31,469 nucleotides of DNA. Origin: a virus. Below the pieces are notes generated by a model. The model was not told the origin of the DNA and did no database searches. It worked only from the letters and a program-made list of their open reading frames with translations. The DNA is taken from positions 1 through 31,469 of IMG/VR virus record IMGVR_UViG_3300032050_000533, one strand, 5' to 3'. Position 1 is the stretch's first letter. Every line of letters begins with the position of its first letter. The position numbers were made by a program, and so were the translations under genes. This document shows, one piece after another, positions 15,677 through 22,804 of this stretch.

Positions 15677-15701
15677 AAAAAAAAGGGAGGCGAACCTCCC
15701 T
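15677..15701 (-). terminator. intrinsic terminator of the 101-aa gene
   Basis: On the minus strand AGGGAGG and CCTCCCT form a perfect 7-bp stem closed by a TTCG tetraloop and followed by T residues (8 T from the end of the stem). It lies 6 nt after the stop codon at 15707. Confidence 0.93.
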
Positions 15702-15706
15702 ATCAC

Positions 15707-16012
15707 TTATTTGTAACTTACTAAATCTCCCCAACCTGCATTATGAATGTTGGTTATTGCTTCTCTTAAAATATTTGTAGTAAGCAAATTTGCACCATAT
15801 CCTGAACCTGCTCTTGTTGCATAATAATAACCATCAGATTTTTTAATTTTTTTGATGCATCCGTGTCTGAATTGGATATGCTTAAAACCTTGTAAAATTA
15901 GATTAATTGACTTTGAGTGCTTGTCTTCAATTGCTGCATTAGTGTAAGCATTCCTAATACCTTCTGAAGATGCCATCAATTCTGCGTGAGTCATTTCAAG
16001 TAAGTTGTTCAT
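15707..16012 (-). CDS. 101-aa hypothetical protein in its own transcription unit
   Basis: 101 aa, ATG at 16012 (MNNLLEMTHAELMASSEGIR). The N-terminal half is helical; the C-terminal half has 'IQFRHGCIKKIKKSDGYYYA', 'TRAGSGYGANLLTTNILREA' and 'NIHNAGWGDLVSYK'. It is basic and Gly/Tyr-rich at the end. I do not recognise a family and see no TM segment or metal motif. It has a good Bacteroidota promoter 30 nt upstream and a near-ideal terminator 6 nt downstream, so it is expressed as a single short mRNA. The arrangement is shared with the 79-aa gene at 27972-28211, which has the same promoter core. Such units in phages often carry early host-takeover or regulatory proteins; this is an inference only. 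Confidence 0.75.
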   Translation of the reverse strand: MNNLLEMTHAELMASSEGIRNAYTNAAIEDKHSKSINLILQGFKHIQFRHGCIKKIKKSDGYYYATRAGSGYGANLLTTNILREAITNIHNAGWGDLVSYK

Positions 16013-16041
16013 TTTGTTTGGTTTAATTGTGATTTGTTACA

Positions 16042-16071
16042 CAAAGATAATACATTATTCCAAACTGCAAA
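16042..16071 (-). promoter_or_regulatory. Bacteroidota-type promoter of the 101-aa gene
   Basis: On the minus strand a TTTG (16068-16071) is followed after 18 nt by TATCTTTG (16042-16049), matching the -33 TTTG and -7 TAnnTTTG consensus with normal spacing. The start of transcription should fall near 16035, about 25 nt before the ATG. Confidence 0.8.
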
Positions 16072-16112
16072 ACTTTTTCTCAATTATTTTAAAAAATATT
16101 TCAGTTTTAGGG

Positions 16113-16133
16113 AACCCTACAAAAACCCTACAA
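16113..16133. repeat. 10-bp direct repeat at the terminase gene end
   Basis: AACCCTACAA occurs twice (16113-16122 and 16124-16133) with a 1-nt spacer, the second copy covering the terminase large-subunit stop codon. It may be incidental; no function is evident. Confidence 0.4.
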
Positions 16134-17300
16134 GAAACTATACCTCCCACTTCCCACATTCTTCTGAAGGTGTTGCCAAGCAAGGGAAAGACTAACCACG
16201 CAGTCATCATGGAATCCCTGAGGTGCTGAGTACTTTACCCCAAATGATGTGTATTGGTATTCAAAGATTTCAAGTTCATCCACAATAGGACCTGGGGGGA
16301 AAGTGATTTTCCTTTGATGTATAGCGGAGGCAAGTCCCTCCATTAGCATCTGTTTACTTGTACTGCTAAACTTATACCCTTGAACATCAAGACCCTCCCG
16401 TTGCATATCCTCAAAGATTGGGTCACCTACCCCTGTGCTATCCATCAGGATAGGTGCTTTAGGTAAATTGATGATATATTCCTTAGTCTGCCTCCAATCC
16501 CTTTGGAAGCGTTCATAATGGCACACAGACCCATTCTTGTCTAATCCTATGACTACGGTCCAGTCAACCGCTTTGGCAAGGTCAATACCATAACAGGCAA
16601 CAGGATTGGTAGACATCGGGAAGATGCATTGCCTAATGTAAGCAGACCCAAAAGGATTGGCAGCATTCTCGGCAGGGTTTGCCATGTACTCTTGCTCAAA
16701 GACCACCTCAGGCAGTTGCATCCTTGCACTATCAACCTCACTCTTATCTATGTACGGATTGTCATAGGTGCTAAACTTAAAACTCTGCCAATCTTCCTCA
16801 CCTCCGTTCCCTTTCATAAACAAAGAATAAAAGTAGTTTTTCCCCTTTGGAGTAGACAAAAACAATGCCTTGCCCTTGTAATCCGTTAGGGTAGGTCTGA
16901 TTGAGTTTAACCACCCATCTTCAAGGTTAGGAATGAACGATGCCTCATCAATTATGCAAAGGTGAAACTTAAGACCTCGGAGATTATCCAACCTCTCACC
17001 CGTGAAGAATCGGATTGTCCCACCAGTTATGAAGGTGATTACCAAGTCTGCCTCATTCTTTTTGTATATTTCATTGGGTAGAATCTCTAACAACTCTTGA
17101 AAGAATATCTTTCCAAGTTGATAGGTTGGTGTGATGTATGCTACCTTCTTACCCTCTATTCCGCTTTCTAAGGCAATTGTCTGACTGATTAAGGACTTGC
17201 CAAACCTTCGCCCTGCCATCATCACAATAAACCTTTTATTGCAATCTATGACCTTCCTCTGAGCATCGTGTGGATTGTGAAGTTTTACATTTACTTGCAT
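16128..17300 (-). CDS. terL: terminase large subunit
   Basis: 390 aa from the ATG at 17300 (MQVNVKLHNPHDAQRKVIDC); an in-frame TTG two codons earlier is less likely. The ATPase domain has Walker A GRRFGKS (~30-36), a Walker B-like 'HLCIIDEASF' with the catalytic Glu, and a coupling motif 'ALFLSTPKG'. The RNase H-like nuclease domain shows 'ACYGIDLAK' (first Asp), 'ILMDSTGVGDP' (second Asp) and 'GFHDDCVVSLSLA' (third acidic site). The enzyme translocates DNA through the portal and cuts the concatemer. It follows the small subunit by 24 nt. The packaging mode cannot be assigned by eye. Confidence 0.95.
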   Translation of the reverse strand: MQVNVKLHNPHDAQRKVIDCNKRFIVMMAGRRFGKSLISQTIALESGIEGKKVAYITPTYQLGKIFFQELLEILPNEIYKKNEADLVITFITGGTIRFFTGERLDNLRGLKFHLCIIDEASFIPNLEDGWLNSIRPTLTDYKGKALFLSTPKGKNYFYSLFMKGNGGEEDWQSFKFSTYDNPYIDKSEVDSARMQLPEVVFEQEYMANPAENAANPFGSAYIRQCIFPMSTNPVACYGIDLAKAVDWTVVIGLDKNGSVCHYERFQRDWRQTKEYIINLPKAPILMDSTGVGDPIFEDMQREGLDVQGYKFSSTSKQMLMEGLASAIHQRKITFPPGPIVDELEIFEYQYTSFGVKYSAPQGFHDDCVVSLSLAWQHLQKNVGSGRYSFL

Positions 17301-17324
17301 ATTCAACTGTCAAGGAATCCTTTA

Positions 17325-17780
17325 CTATCTATCCCTCGTGATTTTTATTTCACTTACCTCATGTTTGTTCTCGGTCTTCTCTACCAGGTTGTTCAATCTT
17401 TGCGTGATGCTTGGGTTAAATATCCCTGCCATGCCTCCCTTAATTTGGTCATCTCTAATTATTCGCCTTATATTAGAGCAGATAGATACAAATTCTTCGT
17501 ATCTGCCTTCCCGATTGGCAAAATATTGGTCTAATCCTATGACATATCCTTGTCTAAATCCGTAAATCTCAAACCCCTCCATAGTCAAAGGAACTTCTTT
17601 TTCCCTTACAACAGGTTTCGCCATTCCTCCGACCCAATCCTTAACCTTGATTGGATTTGCTTTGGTATATTCGCAATACTCTTGAAAGAGTTCATACATC
17701 ACTTCAGGTGATTCTATTGCCTTAGGTCTGCCATCTGTCTTCCTATTTTTATAATATTGGTTTCCTTTTGCTGCTGCCAT
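17325..17780 (-). CDS. terS: terminase small subunit
   Basis: 151 aa, ATG at 17780, one base after the upstream stop. The N-terminus 'AAAKGNQYYKNRKTDGRPKA' is basic, followed by 'SPEVMYELFQEYCEYTKANP', 'KEVPLTMEGFEIYGFRQGYV' and 'IGLDQYFANREG', an HTH-like pattern typical of one class of TerS in Bacteroidota phages. The middle forms helices for oligomerisation ('FVSICSNIRRIIRDDQIKGG') and the C-terminus is 'NPSITQRLNNLVEKTENKHE', the usual end of this family. TerS recognises the packaging site and stimulates TerL, encoded directly downstream. Confidence 0.88.
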   Translation of the reverse strand: MAAAKGNQYYKNRKTDGRPKAIESPEVMYELFQEYCEYTKANPIKVKDWVGGMAKPVVREKEVPLTMEGFEIYGFRQGYVIGLDQYFANREGRYEEFVSICSNIRRIIRDDQIKGGMAGIFNPSITQRLNNLVEKTENKHEVSEIKITRDR

Positions 17781-17781
17781 C

Positions 17782-18453
17782 TTATTTCAGTTTTGTAAGT
17801 ACCCTATTATGTACCAAGTTTAACTCATGCTTCCAATGTTCTGTCTGTCCTTCTCTTGGGAGGAATTGGTCCACTGCGTTTGATACCGATTGGATACCTG
17901 CGAAATAACCCCAAGGCATTGGGATAGCATTGTTGCAGTCATCAATTACCAGTGTACCTCCTACCTTTAGGATTGGCAGATAGTTCTTGAGGTCTGCCAT
18001 TACCACCTCATAAGTATGTCCTCCATCAATGTATAGGACATCAGGAGGATTCTGAGATGCAAGTTTGACCGCTACGGGATTGGTTGAATCTAAGGTGATT
18101 AGTTCGTAATCATCGGGAATGTAAAAGGTATCATGCAGTTTCTTGATGTCTGCTTCATAGTCAGACTCCCAATGTCCATCGGATGTATCAAGCGGAGTGA
18201 TTCCGATTCGCCTAATCTTCTTGCCGTGTCGGTCTGCAAGTAGTTTAACAAGTCCAAGTATCTGTCCTCTGAAGACCCCTATCTCCATAAAGGTAAACTC
18301 TTCAGGCATTCTCTTGATTATATCGTTCCACATCCAAAGAAAGCATCTTTCACCGAATCCGAAAGCGTTTGCTTCTATCCAGTCCCGATATGCTTTTAGT
18401 TCTGTGTCTGCGTTTACCTTGTCGGTATATTCTTTAACTATCCATTCCATCAT
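17782..18453 (-). CDS. class I SAM-dependent methyltransferase
   Basis: 223 aa from the ATG at 18453, which overlaps the upstream stop by ATGA; an in-frame TTG further upstream is rejected because it lies inside the 58-aa gene. Motif I is 'FTFMEIGVFRGQI' (~53-65), and 'DVLYIDGGHTYEVVMADLKN' followed by 'YLPILKVGGTLVIDDC' supplies motifs II-III and the typical strand 5. This layout is that of the Methyltransf_24 type, often acting on sugars or small molecules next to glycosyltransferases. It is the last gene of the glycosyltransferase cluster and is followed directly by terS. The likely role is capping or decorating a glycan; the substrate is unknown. Confidence 0.8.
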   Translation of the reverse strand: MMEWIVKEYTDKVNADTELKAYRDWIEANAFGFGERCFLWMWNDIIKRMPEEFTFMEIGVFRGQILGLVKLLADRHGKKIRRIGITPLDTSDGHWESDYEADIKKLHDTFYIPDDYELITLDSTNPVAVKLASQNPPDVLYIDGGHTYEVVMADLKNYLPILKVGGTLVIDDCNNAIPMPWGYFAGIQSVSNAVDQFLPREGQTEHWKHELNLVHNRVLTKLK

Positions 18454-18626
18454 ATTGCTTCTATTTCTTTTTTTACTTCTTGCCAAAATTCAACTCCTCT
18501 GTCTGCACCCATGTGACCAAGAATCTCATCAACTGCTATCAATGCACAATCTTTTGCCACATATTTACTTATAACCTTTGACATTAACTTTGATACCAAT
18601 TCAGATGCTTTCTCTTTTGGGGTCAT
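18450..18626 (-). CDS. 58-aa conserved phage mini-protein
   Basis: An ATG at 18626 opens a 58-codon frame (MTPKEKASELVSKLMSKVIS, then KDCALIAVDEILGHMGA and EFWQEVKKEIEAI). It overlaps both neighbours by exactly 4 nt (ATGA at each end), which strongly supports translation. Small helical proteins with 'MTPKEKAxEL', 'CALIAVDEI' and 'YWQEVKxEI' occur widely in Bacteroidota phages; their function is unknown. Confidence 0.85.
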   Translation of the reverse strand: MTPKEKASELVSKLMSKVISKYVAKDCALIAVDEILGHMGADRGVEFWQEVKKEIEAI

Positions 18627-19246
18627 AGTGCATAAAATTTAGTCATGTCGGTTTTACCATTCCCGTGAATGAACATCGGGAAGGTATGTGTCTTATTGTT
18701 ATATAACCTATTGTAAGTTAAACTAAAGTCACCTTCCACCTCAAATGCAACGGATTGGAAGATATTGCAGTAATCAAGACCTATCTTGTCAGGCATAGCA
18801 AGGAAGCGTTCTGTGTACCATCTTTGGTCATCATCCTCAAACCTCGGAGGATTGCTATGATAGATATCAAGGAAATCTTTTTTATTTCCGTAAATCTGCC
18901 CACTATTTAAGAACTTCCATTCATGGTCTACCACAGGGAACTTACCCATATTATGTACATCAGGATAGCATCCTTTCTCTGAACTTATAATCAGACCGCT
19001 TTGCCCTCTGTGCTTATAGTTAAACTCATCAGGATTAGAGATGCAATAATTATCATAAGCATCAAGGTAGATAAAGTCATCCGTATCTGTTGCACATAGA
19101 TACTCATAAAGTCCTATAATCTTAGTGCCGAACCCTTTCCACTCTCTGACTATTGGATGATAGGACCACCCGTGTTGCTTGAGGGATTCTTCCAACTTTA
19201 ACCAACCTGCGTGGTTAGGATTGTCAAGTGATACGATTACTTTCAT
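18623..19246 (-). CDS. glycosyltransferase, GT25/PLOD-like GT-A fold
   Basis: 207 aa, ATG at 19246. It has the metal-binding DxxD in 'DDFIYLDAYDNYCI' (~56-69), 'FLNSGQIYG' (~112-120), 'DDQRWYTERFL' (~139-149) and 'FIHGNGKTD' (~192-200). This motif order is that of the galactosyltransferase domain of procollagen-lysine/GT25-like enzymes, in which 'LNSG', 'DDQ' and a 'H-x-N-G' close the active site. It overlaps the downstream 58-aa gene and the upstream GT2 gene by ATGA. Acceptor and sugar donor are unknown. Confidence 0.75.
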   Translation of the reverse strand: MKVIVSLDNPNHAGWLKLEESLKQHGWSYHPIVREWKGFGTKIIGLYEYLCATDTDDFIYLDAYDNYCISNPDEFNYKHRGQSGLIISSEKGCYPDVHNMGKFPVVDHEWKFLNSGQIYGNKKDFLDIYHSNPPRFEDDDQRWYTERFLAMPDKIGLDYCNIFQSVAFEVEGDFSLTYNRLYNNKTHTFPMFIHGNGKTDMTKFYAL

Positions 19247-20025
19247 TGGAATGGGTTATAATATATTGGTCTTGTTCCGTGATAGTATTCATGGGTCATC
19301 TTAATAACTTGCTGAGTAACCTCTGCACTATGTTTCTCCTTCCACGTTTGGTATTCCGTTTCCCCTTTGTCTATGTGTTCTATCTCAATATGAGGCAAGA
19401 ACACATTCCACATCCCTGCTACTGTTGACCTATGAGATGCAAGAACATCATCATACCCGTACAGATTAGGTTGGCAAAGATACCCTATTTTATCAAGCAA
19501 AGCGGAGGAATACATTTGACAAGTACCTATAATGTGGTGACATTTCTCAACTATTATCCATCTTTGCCCTGCGAAGTGTGGTAGCATAATTAACTCACTT
19601 TTCCAATCGGGAAGTGCGTGATTCGGTTCTTCCCAACAATCTTTACGCTTGAGTCCTACTATTCCTATCCTTGCCTCACGTTCTATTGCTTCCACCATTT
19701 CTTTCACCCAATCAACATTGTCTATAATTACATCATTATCCATCTTGATGCAGTGCTGACCTGTTTTGCGATGCTTCCAAGCAAGGTTAACCGCTTCAGC
19801 AGTTCCAATGTTTTGCTCGTTGGTGATAAGGTTTATGTATCCATCCTCTGCCCAAGATTCAAGGACCTCTTTAGTTGCATCGCAAGAATTGTTATCTACT
19901 ACCCAAAATTCATGGTCTGTAAATATATCCTGATTGTATAATGAGTTCAGTACTCTCTCAGTAAGTTCTGACCTTTTATTCTCTTCAGTGTCATGCACTG
20001 CCATTGCGATTAGTACCTTATCCAT
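19243..20025 (-). CDS. family 2 glycosyltransferase
   Basis: 260 aa from the ATG at 20025 (MDKVLIAMAVHDTEENKRSE). The frame is open 20 codons further upstream, but that part overlaps the 55-aa gene, and the 8-nt overlap at AATGGATAA makes ATG 20025 the natural start. GT-A features are an N-terminal 'VLIAMAVHDTEENK' nucleotide-binding strand, 'VVDNNSCDATKEVLESWA', the metal-binding 'KMDNDVI' (~94-100) and 'PHFAGQRWIIVEKCHHIIGT'. A later 'HIEIEHIDKGE' provides the His/Asp site expected near the C-terminus. It ends 'YYHGTRPIYYNPF'. It transfers a sugar from a nucleotide donor; the acceptor is unknown. Confidence 0.82.
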   Translation of the reverse strand: MDKVLIAMAVHDTEENKRSELTERVLNSLYNQDIFTDHEFWVVDNNSCDATKEVLESWAEDGYINLITNEQNIGTAEAVNLAWKHRKTGQHCIKMDNDVIIDNVDWVKEMVEAIEREARIGIVGLKRKDCWEEPNHALPDWKSELIMLPHFAGQRWIIVEKCHHIIGTCQMYSSALLDKIGYLCQPNLYGYDDVLASHRSTVAGMWNVFLPHIEIEHIDKGETEYQTWKEKHSAEVTQQVIKMTHEYYHGTRPIYYNPFQ

Positions 20026-20185
20026 TGCGTTTGGTTTTTGTGTTCTTTTCCTTTGGTTTCTTGTCTGCATACTTACCTCCTGCAAGGATTGCGGTCCATA
20101 CCTCAGTCGCTTTCTCTTTGGTTGAATAGATGCATTGACCTGACCCGATGCGATACTTTCCGTTACTACATTTAATTACTGGCAT
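20018..20185 (-). CDS. 55-aa mini-protein with paired Cys
   Basis: ATG at 20185 opens a 55-codon frame starting MPVIKCSNGKYRIGSGQCIY, followed by 'STKEKATEVWTAILAGGKYA' and a very basic tail. The 'V-I-K-C-x-N-G-K-Y-R-I-G-x-G-x-C' start is a recurrent phage mini-protein pattern with two Cys that could bind metal or form a disulfide. It starts 2 nt after the 80-aa gene and overlaps the GT2 gene by 8 nt. Function unknown. Confidence 0.8.
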   Translation of the reverse strand: MPVIKCSNGKYRIGSGQCIYSTKEKATEVWTAILAGGKYADKKPKEKNTKTKRNG

Positions 20186-20187
20186 AT

Positions 20188-20430
20188 TTAGTAAATTAGT
20201 TTATCAATGTCTATGTTTGATTCATCCAATATCTCCCAAAATTGTTTGTAAACCAAACTGATTGAATCTTCTATATCAAGATTTTGATTCATTGCATTCT
20301 GTGTCAACTTCTCTTTTGTATTGTTCATAAATTCCCAAACTGCACTACATAAATCTCCTGCCTGAACACATCTTAAATGCTCTATCTTATCATCATAATC
20401 ATCAAGGTCAAAGGATAATTGTGCCTTCAT
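20188..20430 (-). CDS. small acidic hypothetical protein
   Basis: 80 aa, ATG at 20430. It starts 'MKAQLSFDLDDYDDKIEHLR' and ends 'FWEILDESNIDIDKLIY', with helices between. The opening 'MKAxLSFDL-acidic' is a recurring phage small-protein signature. No TM, metal or enzymatic motif is seen. It lies 12 nt after the GT-B gene and 2 nt before the 55-aa gene, so it is part of the same message. Function unknown. Confidence 0.75.
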   Translation of the reverse strand: MKAQLSFDLDDYDDKIEHLRCVQAGDLCSAVWEFMNNTKEKLTQNAMNQNLDIEDSISLVYKQFWEILDESNIDIDKLIY

Positions 20431-20442
20431 TTGAATTGTGTT

Positions 20443-21447
20443 TTATTTATATGATTCAAAAACTTGTCTTCTTAACTTATTTACCTTGACTAAATCAAAA
20501 TTCTCCCTGCACCACTGCCCATTAGCAAGACCCATCTCTTGTCTATATATAGCATCTTTGACAACTTTTTTAATATTTGTGAACCAATCCGCTTGATTGT
20601 TCACTCGGATGATATGTTTACACTCTGAATAAGGTTTCACATTTGAACAGATGACAGGTGCATTCTTAGTTGCTGCCTCCAAGACCTTGAGATTAGATTT
20701 CATTGAGTTGAACTTGGAATCTACCAAAGGAACAAGACAAGCATCTGCCTCATTATAAAAGTTCATGTATTGGTCCACTGGTAACGCACCCCGTATGTAA
20801 CCATCAACTTTAAACCCACACATATAATCATTAATCATCCTTCCCCAAGGTTCTGCTACTTGCTTATCCTCTGAGTAACCGCAAAGGATAAAAGTTGAGT
20901 TATTCTTTACCATTGAATCTCCTGCAACTCTTTTCATTGGATTCTTGAGTATTGCGATATCTTTCTCATGTGTTACTGAACCTGCATAAACAAAGCGGAC
21001 CTTCTCTGATTCTGTCTTTACATCCGTGAACTGGTCCTCGCCATAAGGCAATGCGTTTGGTATTACTATCCAATTTTTGTTTAGTTCATCAACGTGGACC
21101 GCTAAATCATTATTGGAGCAAGTTACCAAGTCTGCTACCTTGATATGGTCAATGACCTTTTTGGTAGGATATTTGCCGTAAAGGATATGCCAAGGGTCTA
21201 AGTTCCAATAATCATCCACATCCACTACCAACTTGAATCCGTACTTATCTCGTAATCTTACAACCTCTTCTACCTCCATCCCTGCGATATACCGATTGAT
21301 AAAAAGTATGTCATATCCTTTTTCAAGTTCTTCCTCGGTAAGCACATCTGTCATCATTGCGTATTCTTTTGGCAGATAGATTACGGGATTGAACAACCTA
21401 TGAAAAGATACCCCTGAGTTTCTTTGACCGACTGTTATGATTCTCAT
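20443..21447 (-). CDS. glycosyltransferase, GT-B fold, group 1/GT4-like
   Basis: 334 aa, ATG at 21447, overlapping the upstream stop by ATGA. The N-terminal Rossmann half has 'YDILFINRYI' and 'FKLVVDVDDYWNL'; the linker is followed by 'VRFVYAGSVTHEKDIAILKN', the typical start of the donor-binding half. Next come 'NFYNEADACLVPLVDSKFNS' and 'KSNLKVLEAATKNAPVICSN', which holds the E-x(n)-A region that contacts the nucleotide sugar, and a C-terminal 'NGQWCRENFDL'. It is longer than minimal but of ordinary length for the family. With two GT-A enzymes downstream it suggests assembly of a short glycan. Confidence 0.85.
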   Translation of the reverse strand: MRIITVGQRNSGVSFHRLFNPVIYLPKEYAMMTDVLTEEELEKGYDILFINRYIAGMEVEEVVRLRDKYGFKLVVDVDDYWNLDPWHILYGKYPTKKVIDHIKVADLVTCSNNDLAVHVDELNKNWIVIPNALPYGEDQFTDVKTESEKVRFVYAGSVTHEKDIAILKNPMKRVAGDSMVKNNSTFILCGYSEDKQVAEPWGRMINDYMCGFKVDGYIRGALPVDQYMNFYNEADACLVPLVDSKFNSMKSNLKVLEAATKNAPVICSNVKPYSECKHIIRVNNQADWFTNIKKVVKDAIYRQEMGLANGQWCRENFDLVKVNKLRRQVFESYK

Positions 21448-21746
21448 TGCTTATTTTTAAATGGTCTACCTTTCTTCTTTGGTTCTTGTACAGGTTCTTG
21501 CACAACTTCTGCATCAAGTACCTTCTTTGCTTGGTATTCATCCCAAAAGATAATCAGTCGCTTCATCATGCTACTTACACACGAACTGCACCAACTTGTC
21601 AGAATAAAACCAGGGTCAAGATATCTTCTATAAATCTGCTCATATCCTACCAAGATATGCAAGGGTAGGTTCTTCATAAACCCAATCTTTACACATTCAA
21701 AGTTGTAGATATTTTCTTCTATAAATTGTTCATCCTCTTTTGTCAT
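21444..21746 (-). CDS. hypothetical protein with W-C-x-x-C motif
   Basis: 100 aa, ATG at 21746. Helical, with 'HILVGYEQIYRRYLDPGFIL', 'SWCSSCVSSMMKRLIIFWDE' and a C-terminal low-complexity tail (PVQEPVQEP-like repeat then KKKGRPFK, reminiscent of an AT-hook-like GRP). The phrase 'YEQIYRRYLDPxFxLTxWC' with a CxxC occurs in other Bacteroidota phage proteins of unknown function. The basic GRP tail may bind nucleic acid. It lies at the boundary between the sigma/membrane genes and the glycosyltransferases. Confidence 0.7.
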   Translation of the reverse strand: MTKEDEQFIEENIYNFECVKIGFMKNLPLHILVGYEQIYRRYLDPGFILTSWCSSCVSSMMKRLIIFWDEYQAKKVLDAEVVQEPVQEPKKKGRPFKNKQ

Positions 21747-21751
21747 AGTGT

Positions 21752-22003
21752 TTATTTTTTAAAAAATATATTCATCATTAGGTTACTGAACAAAGGAGCA
21801 ATCACCCCTGAAACAGAGGCAACCAAAACACAATTAAGTACCCATACTGGAACTATGTAAAGTATGATAGCAACATAAAATGACAGACATAGATTACAGT
21901 TAATCGGTTTGAAGTTTAATTTTAACTTCTCAGGTAACCGTGTCATATCTATAAAATAAAATACCAAAAAAACAGAGGCAATTACAGTCTTAATCAATAA
22001 CAT
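21752..22003 (-). CDS. small inner-membrane protein with CNLC motif
   Basis: 83 aa, ATG at 22003, overlapping the sigma-like gene by 14 nt. It has an N-terminal TM (VIASVFLVFYFIDM), the motif 'KPINCNLCLSFY' and a long second hydrophobic stretch (VAIILYIVPVWVLNCVLVAS) followed by 'PLFSNLMMNIF'. The 'K-P-x-x-C-x-x-C-L-S-F-W/Y' motif between two TM segments is a recurring feature of small phage membrane proteins. A role in the envelope is likely; a holin role is possible but it is far from the lysis genes. Confidence 0.7.
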   Translation of the reverse strand: MLLIKTVIASVFLVFYFIDMTRLPEKLKLNFKPINCNLCLSFYVAIILYIVPVWVLNCVLVASVSGVIAPLFSNLMMNIFFKK

Positions 22004-22505
22004 AATTTTTAATTTTATATTTAAGTAAAGTGCGACTTTTTTTAATGGTCTTCATAAGGGACCGATAAGGAATACCAGTGTCCCGTGAAAGGGACATTAT
22101 ATTCTGTCCATTCTCTGAGTATAGTCTAAGTATCTCAAGTTCATACCAATGTAGAATCTTTAAAGAATTGTTCAGTTTAACAGTTATCTCATCGGTTTGG
22201 ATGGTATCACTCACATCAGGTGCATCGTGCTTCTCGGTCCATTCTGTGAACACCTTGCGGAACTTGTTAAAGAAGGTTGACCTATCAGACTTAATCATTG
22301 TCAGCATAGTTCGGACCAAGTAGAACTTTAAGAACCCACCTTTATGGTATGTCATAAACTTCTCTTCATCCATCTCACACAATACCATAAACATCTCCTG
22401 CCTCAAGTCATCTTGCAACTCAAATGGTTGCATCTTCTTGATGGCATTGTCTATATCCTTGTCTGTGTATAGACCTGCTATGATATCGTTCTTTGTCAGA
22501 CCCAT
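21990..22505 (-). CDS. sigma-70-like transcription factor (ECF/phage type)
   Basis: 171 aa, ATG at 22505. An N-terminal 'ELQDDLRQEMFMVLCEMDEE' resembles region 2.1-2.2 (the D-L-x-Q-E-x-F-hydrophobic signature), followed by 'FLKFYLVRTMLTMIKSDRST' as in regions 2.3-2.4. After a short linker comes 'LHWYELEILRLYSENGQNIM' with 'SLSRDTGIPYRSLMKTIKKS', a region-4 helix-turn-helix. It would direct host RNA polymerase to phage promoters or act as an HTH regulator. It is in the middle of the replication-side operon. Target promoters are not identifiable here; the structural module lacks clear host-type promoters, which would fit. Confidence 0.7.
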   Translation of the reverse strand: MGLTKNDIIAGLYTDKDIDNAIKKMQPFELQDDLRQEMFMVLCEMDEEKFMTYHKGGFLKFYLVRTMLTMIKSDRSTFFNKFRKVFTEWTEKHDAPDVSDTIQTDEITVKLNNSLKILHWYELEILRLYSENGQNIMSLSRDTGIPYRSLMKTIKKSRTLLKYKIKNYVID

Positions 22506-22804
22506 TCATTCAGTTCAGGGATGCCTTTATTGTCAGTTGCAAGGTAACACAAAGCACCTGCATTCTTTGCCCTATTGAGAAAAACTATCTGAAAGTCGCT
22601 TAATTTATCCTTAATAGTTTTAACCTCACAATAGACCGCCTTGCCTGTATTCTTGCAGAATCCTGTTATATCTGACACACCTCTTTCACCAATAAACTTA
22701 CGACCAGGTACAGAAAGATTGTTACACCTCCACACATAATAACCCATGCTTTCCAATTTCATTAATGCAAACTTTGTAATTTGTCCCGCTGAGATATCCA
22801 TCAT
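22496..22804 (-). CDS. VRR-NUC domain nuclease
   Basis: 102 aa, ATG at 22804, overlapping the upstream stop by ATGA. 'RGVSDITGFCKNTGKAVYCE' then 'VKTIKDKLSDFQIVFLNRAK' gives the PD-(D/E)XK core: Asp45, Glu60-x-Lys62 and Gln72, with a C-terminal 'NAGALCYLATD' strand. This is the stand-alone phage/bacterial VRR-NUC type, implicated in DNA-junction or flap cleavage. Size and motif spacing are ordinary for it. It lies in the replication operon. Confidence 0.82.
   Translation of the reverse strand: MMDISAGQITKFALMKLESMGYYVWRCNNLSVPGRKFIGERGVSDITGFCKNTGKAVYCEVKTIKDKLSDFQIVFLNRAKNAGALCYLATDNKGIPELNEWV

Larger units (their letters stand above)
15064..15706 (-). other. 643-nt noncoding, highly structured intergenic region
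   Basis: No credible protein frame exists here on either strand. In transcription order the region holds the terminator of the 101-aa gene (15677-15701), a weak TAnnTTTG-like box (TATTTTTG, 15628-15635) without a TTG partner, and a second terminator with an alternative 5' arm (15527-15578). Then come a 120-nt tRNA-Leu-like element (15385-15504), small hairpins near 15310-15345, and a G-rich stem-loop (15141-15190). Short stretches of mutual complementarity occur, for example 8 nt at 15380-15387 with 15181-15188. It separates the terminase block from the tail module, so a tail-operon promoter or a functional RNA is plausible. Confidence 0.75.

Noticed and set aside
17301-17306. TTG start for the terminase large subunit
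   Set aside because: An ATG two codons later fits the family and the genome's start preference.
21752-22003. Small membrane protein as the holin
   Set aside because: It is far from the endolysin; the two-TM gene at 30498-30716 in the lysis cassette is a better candidate.
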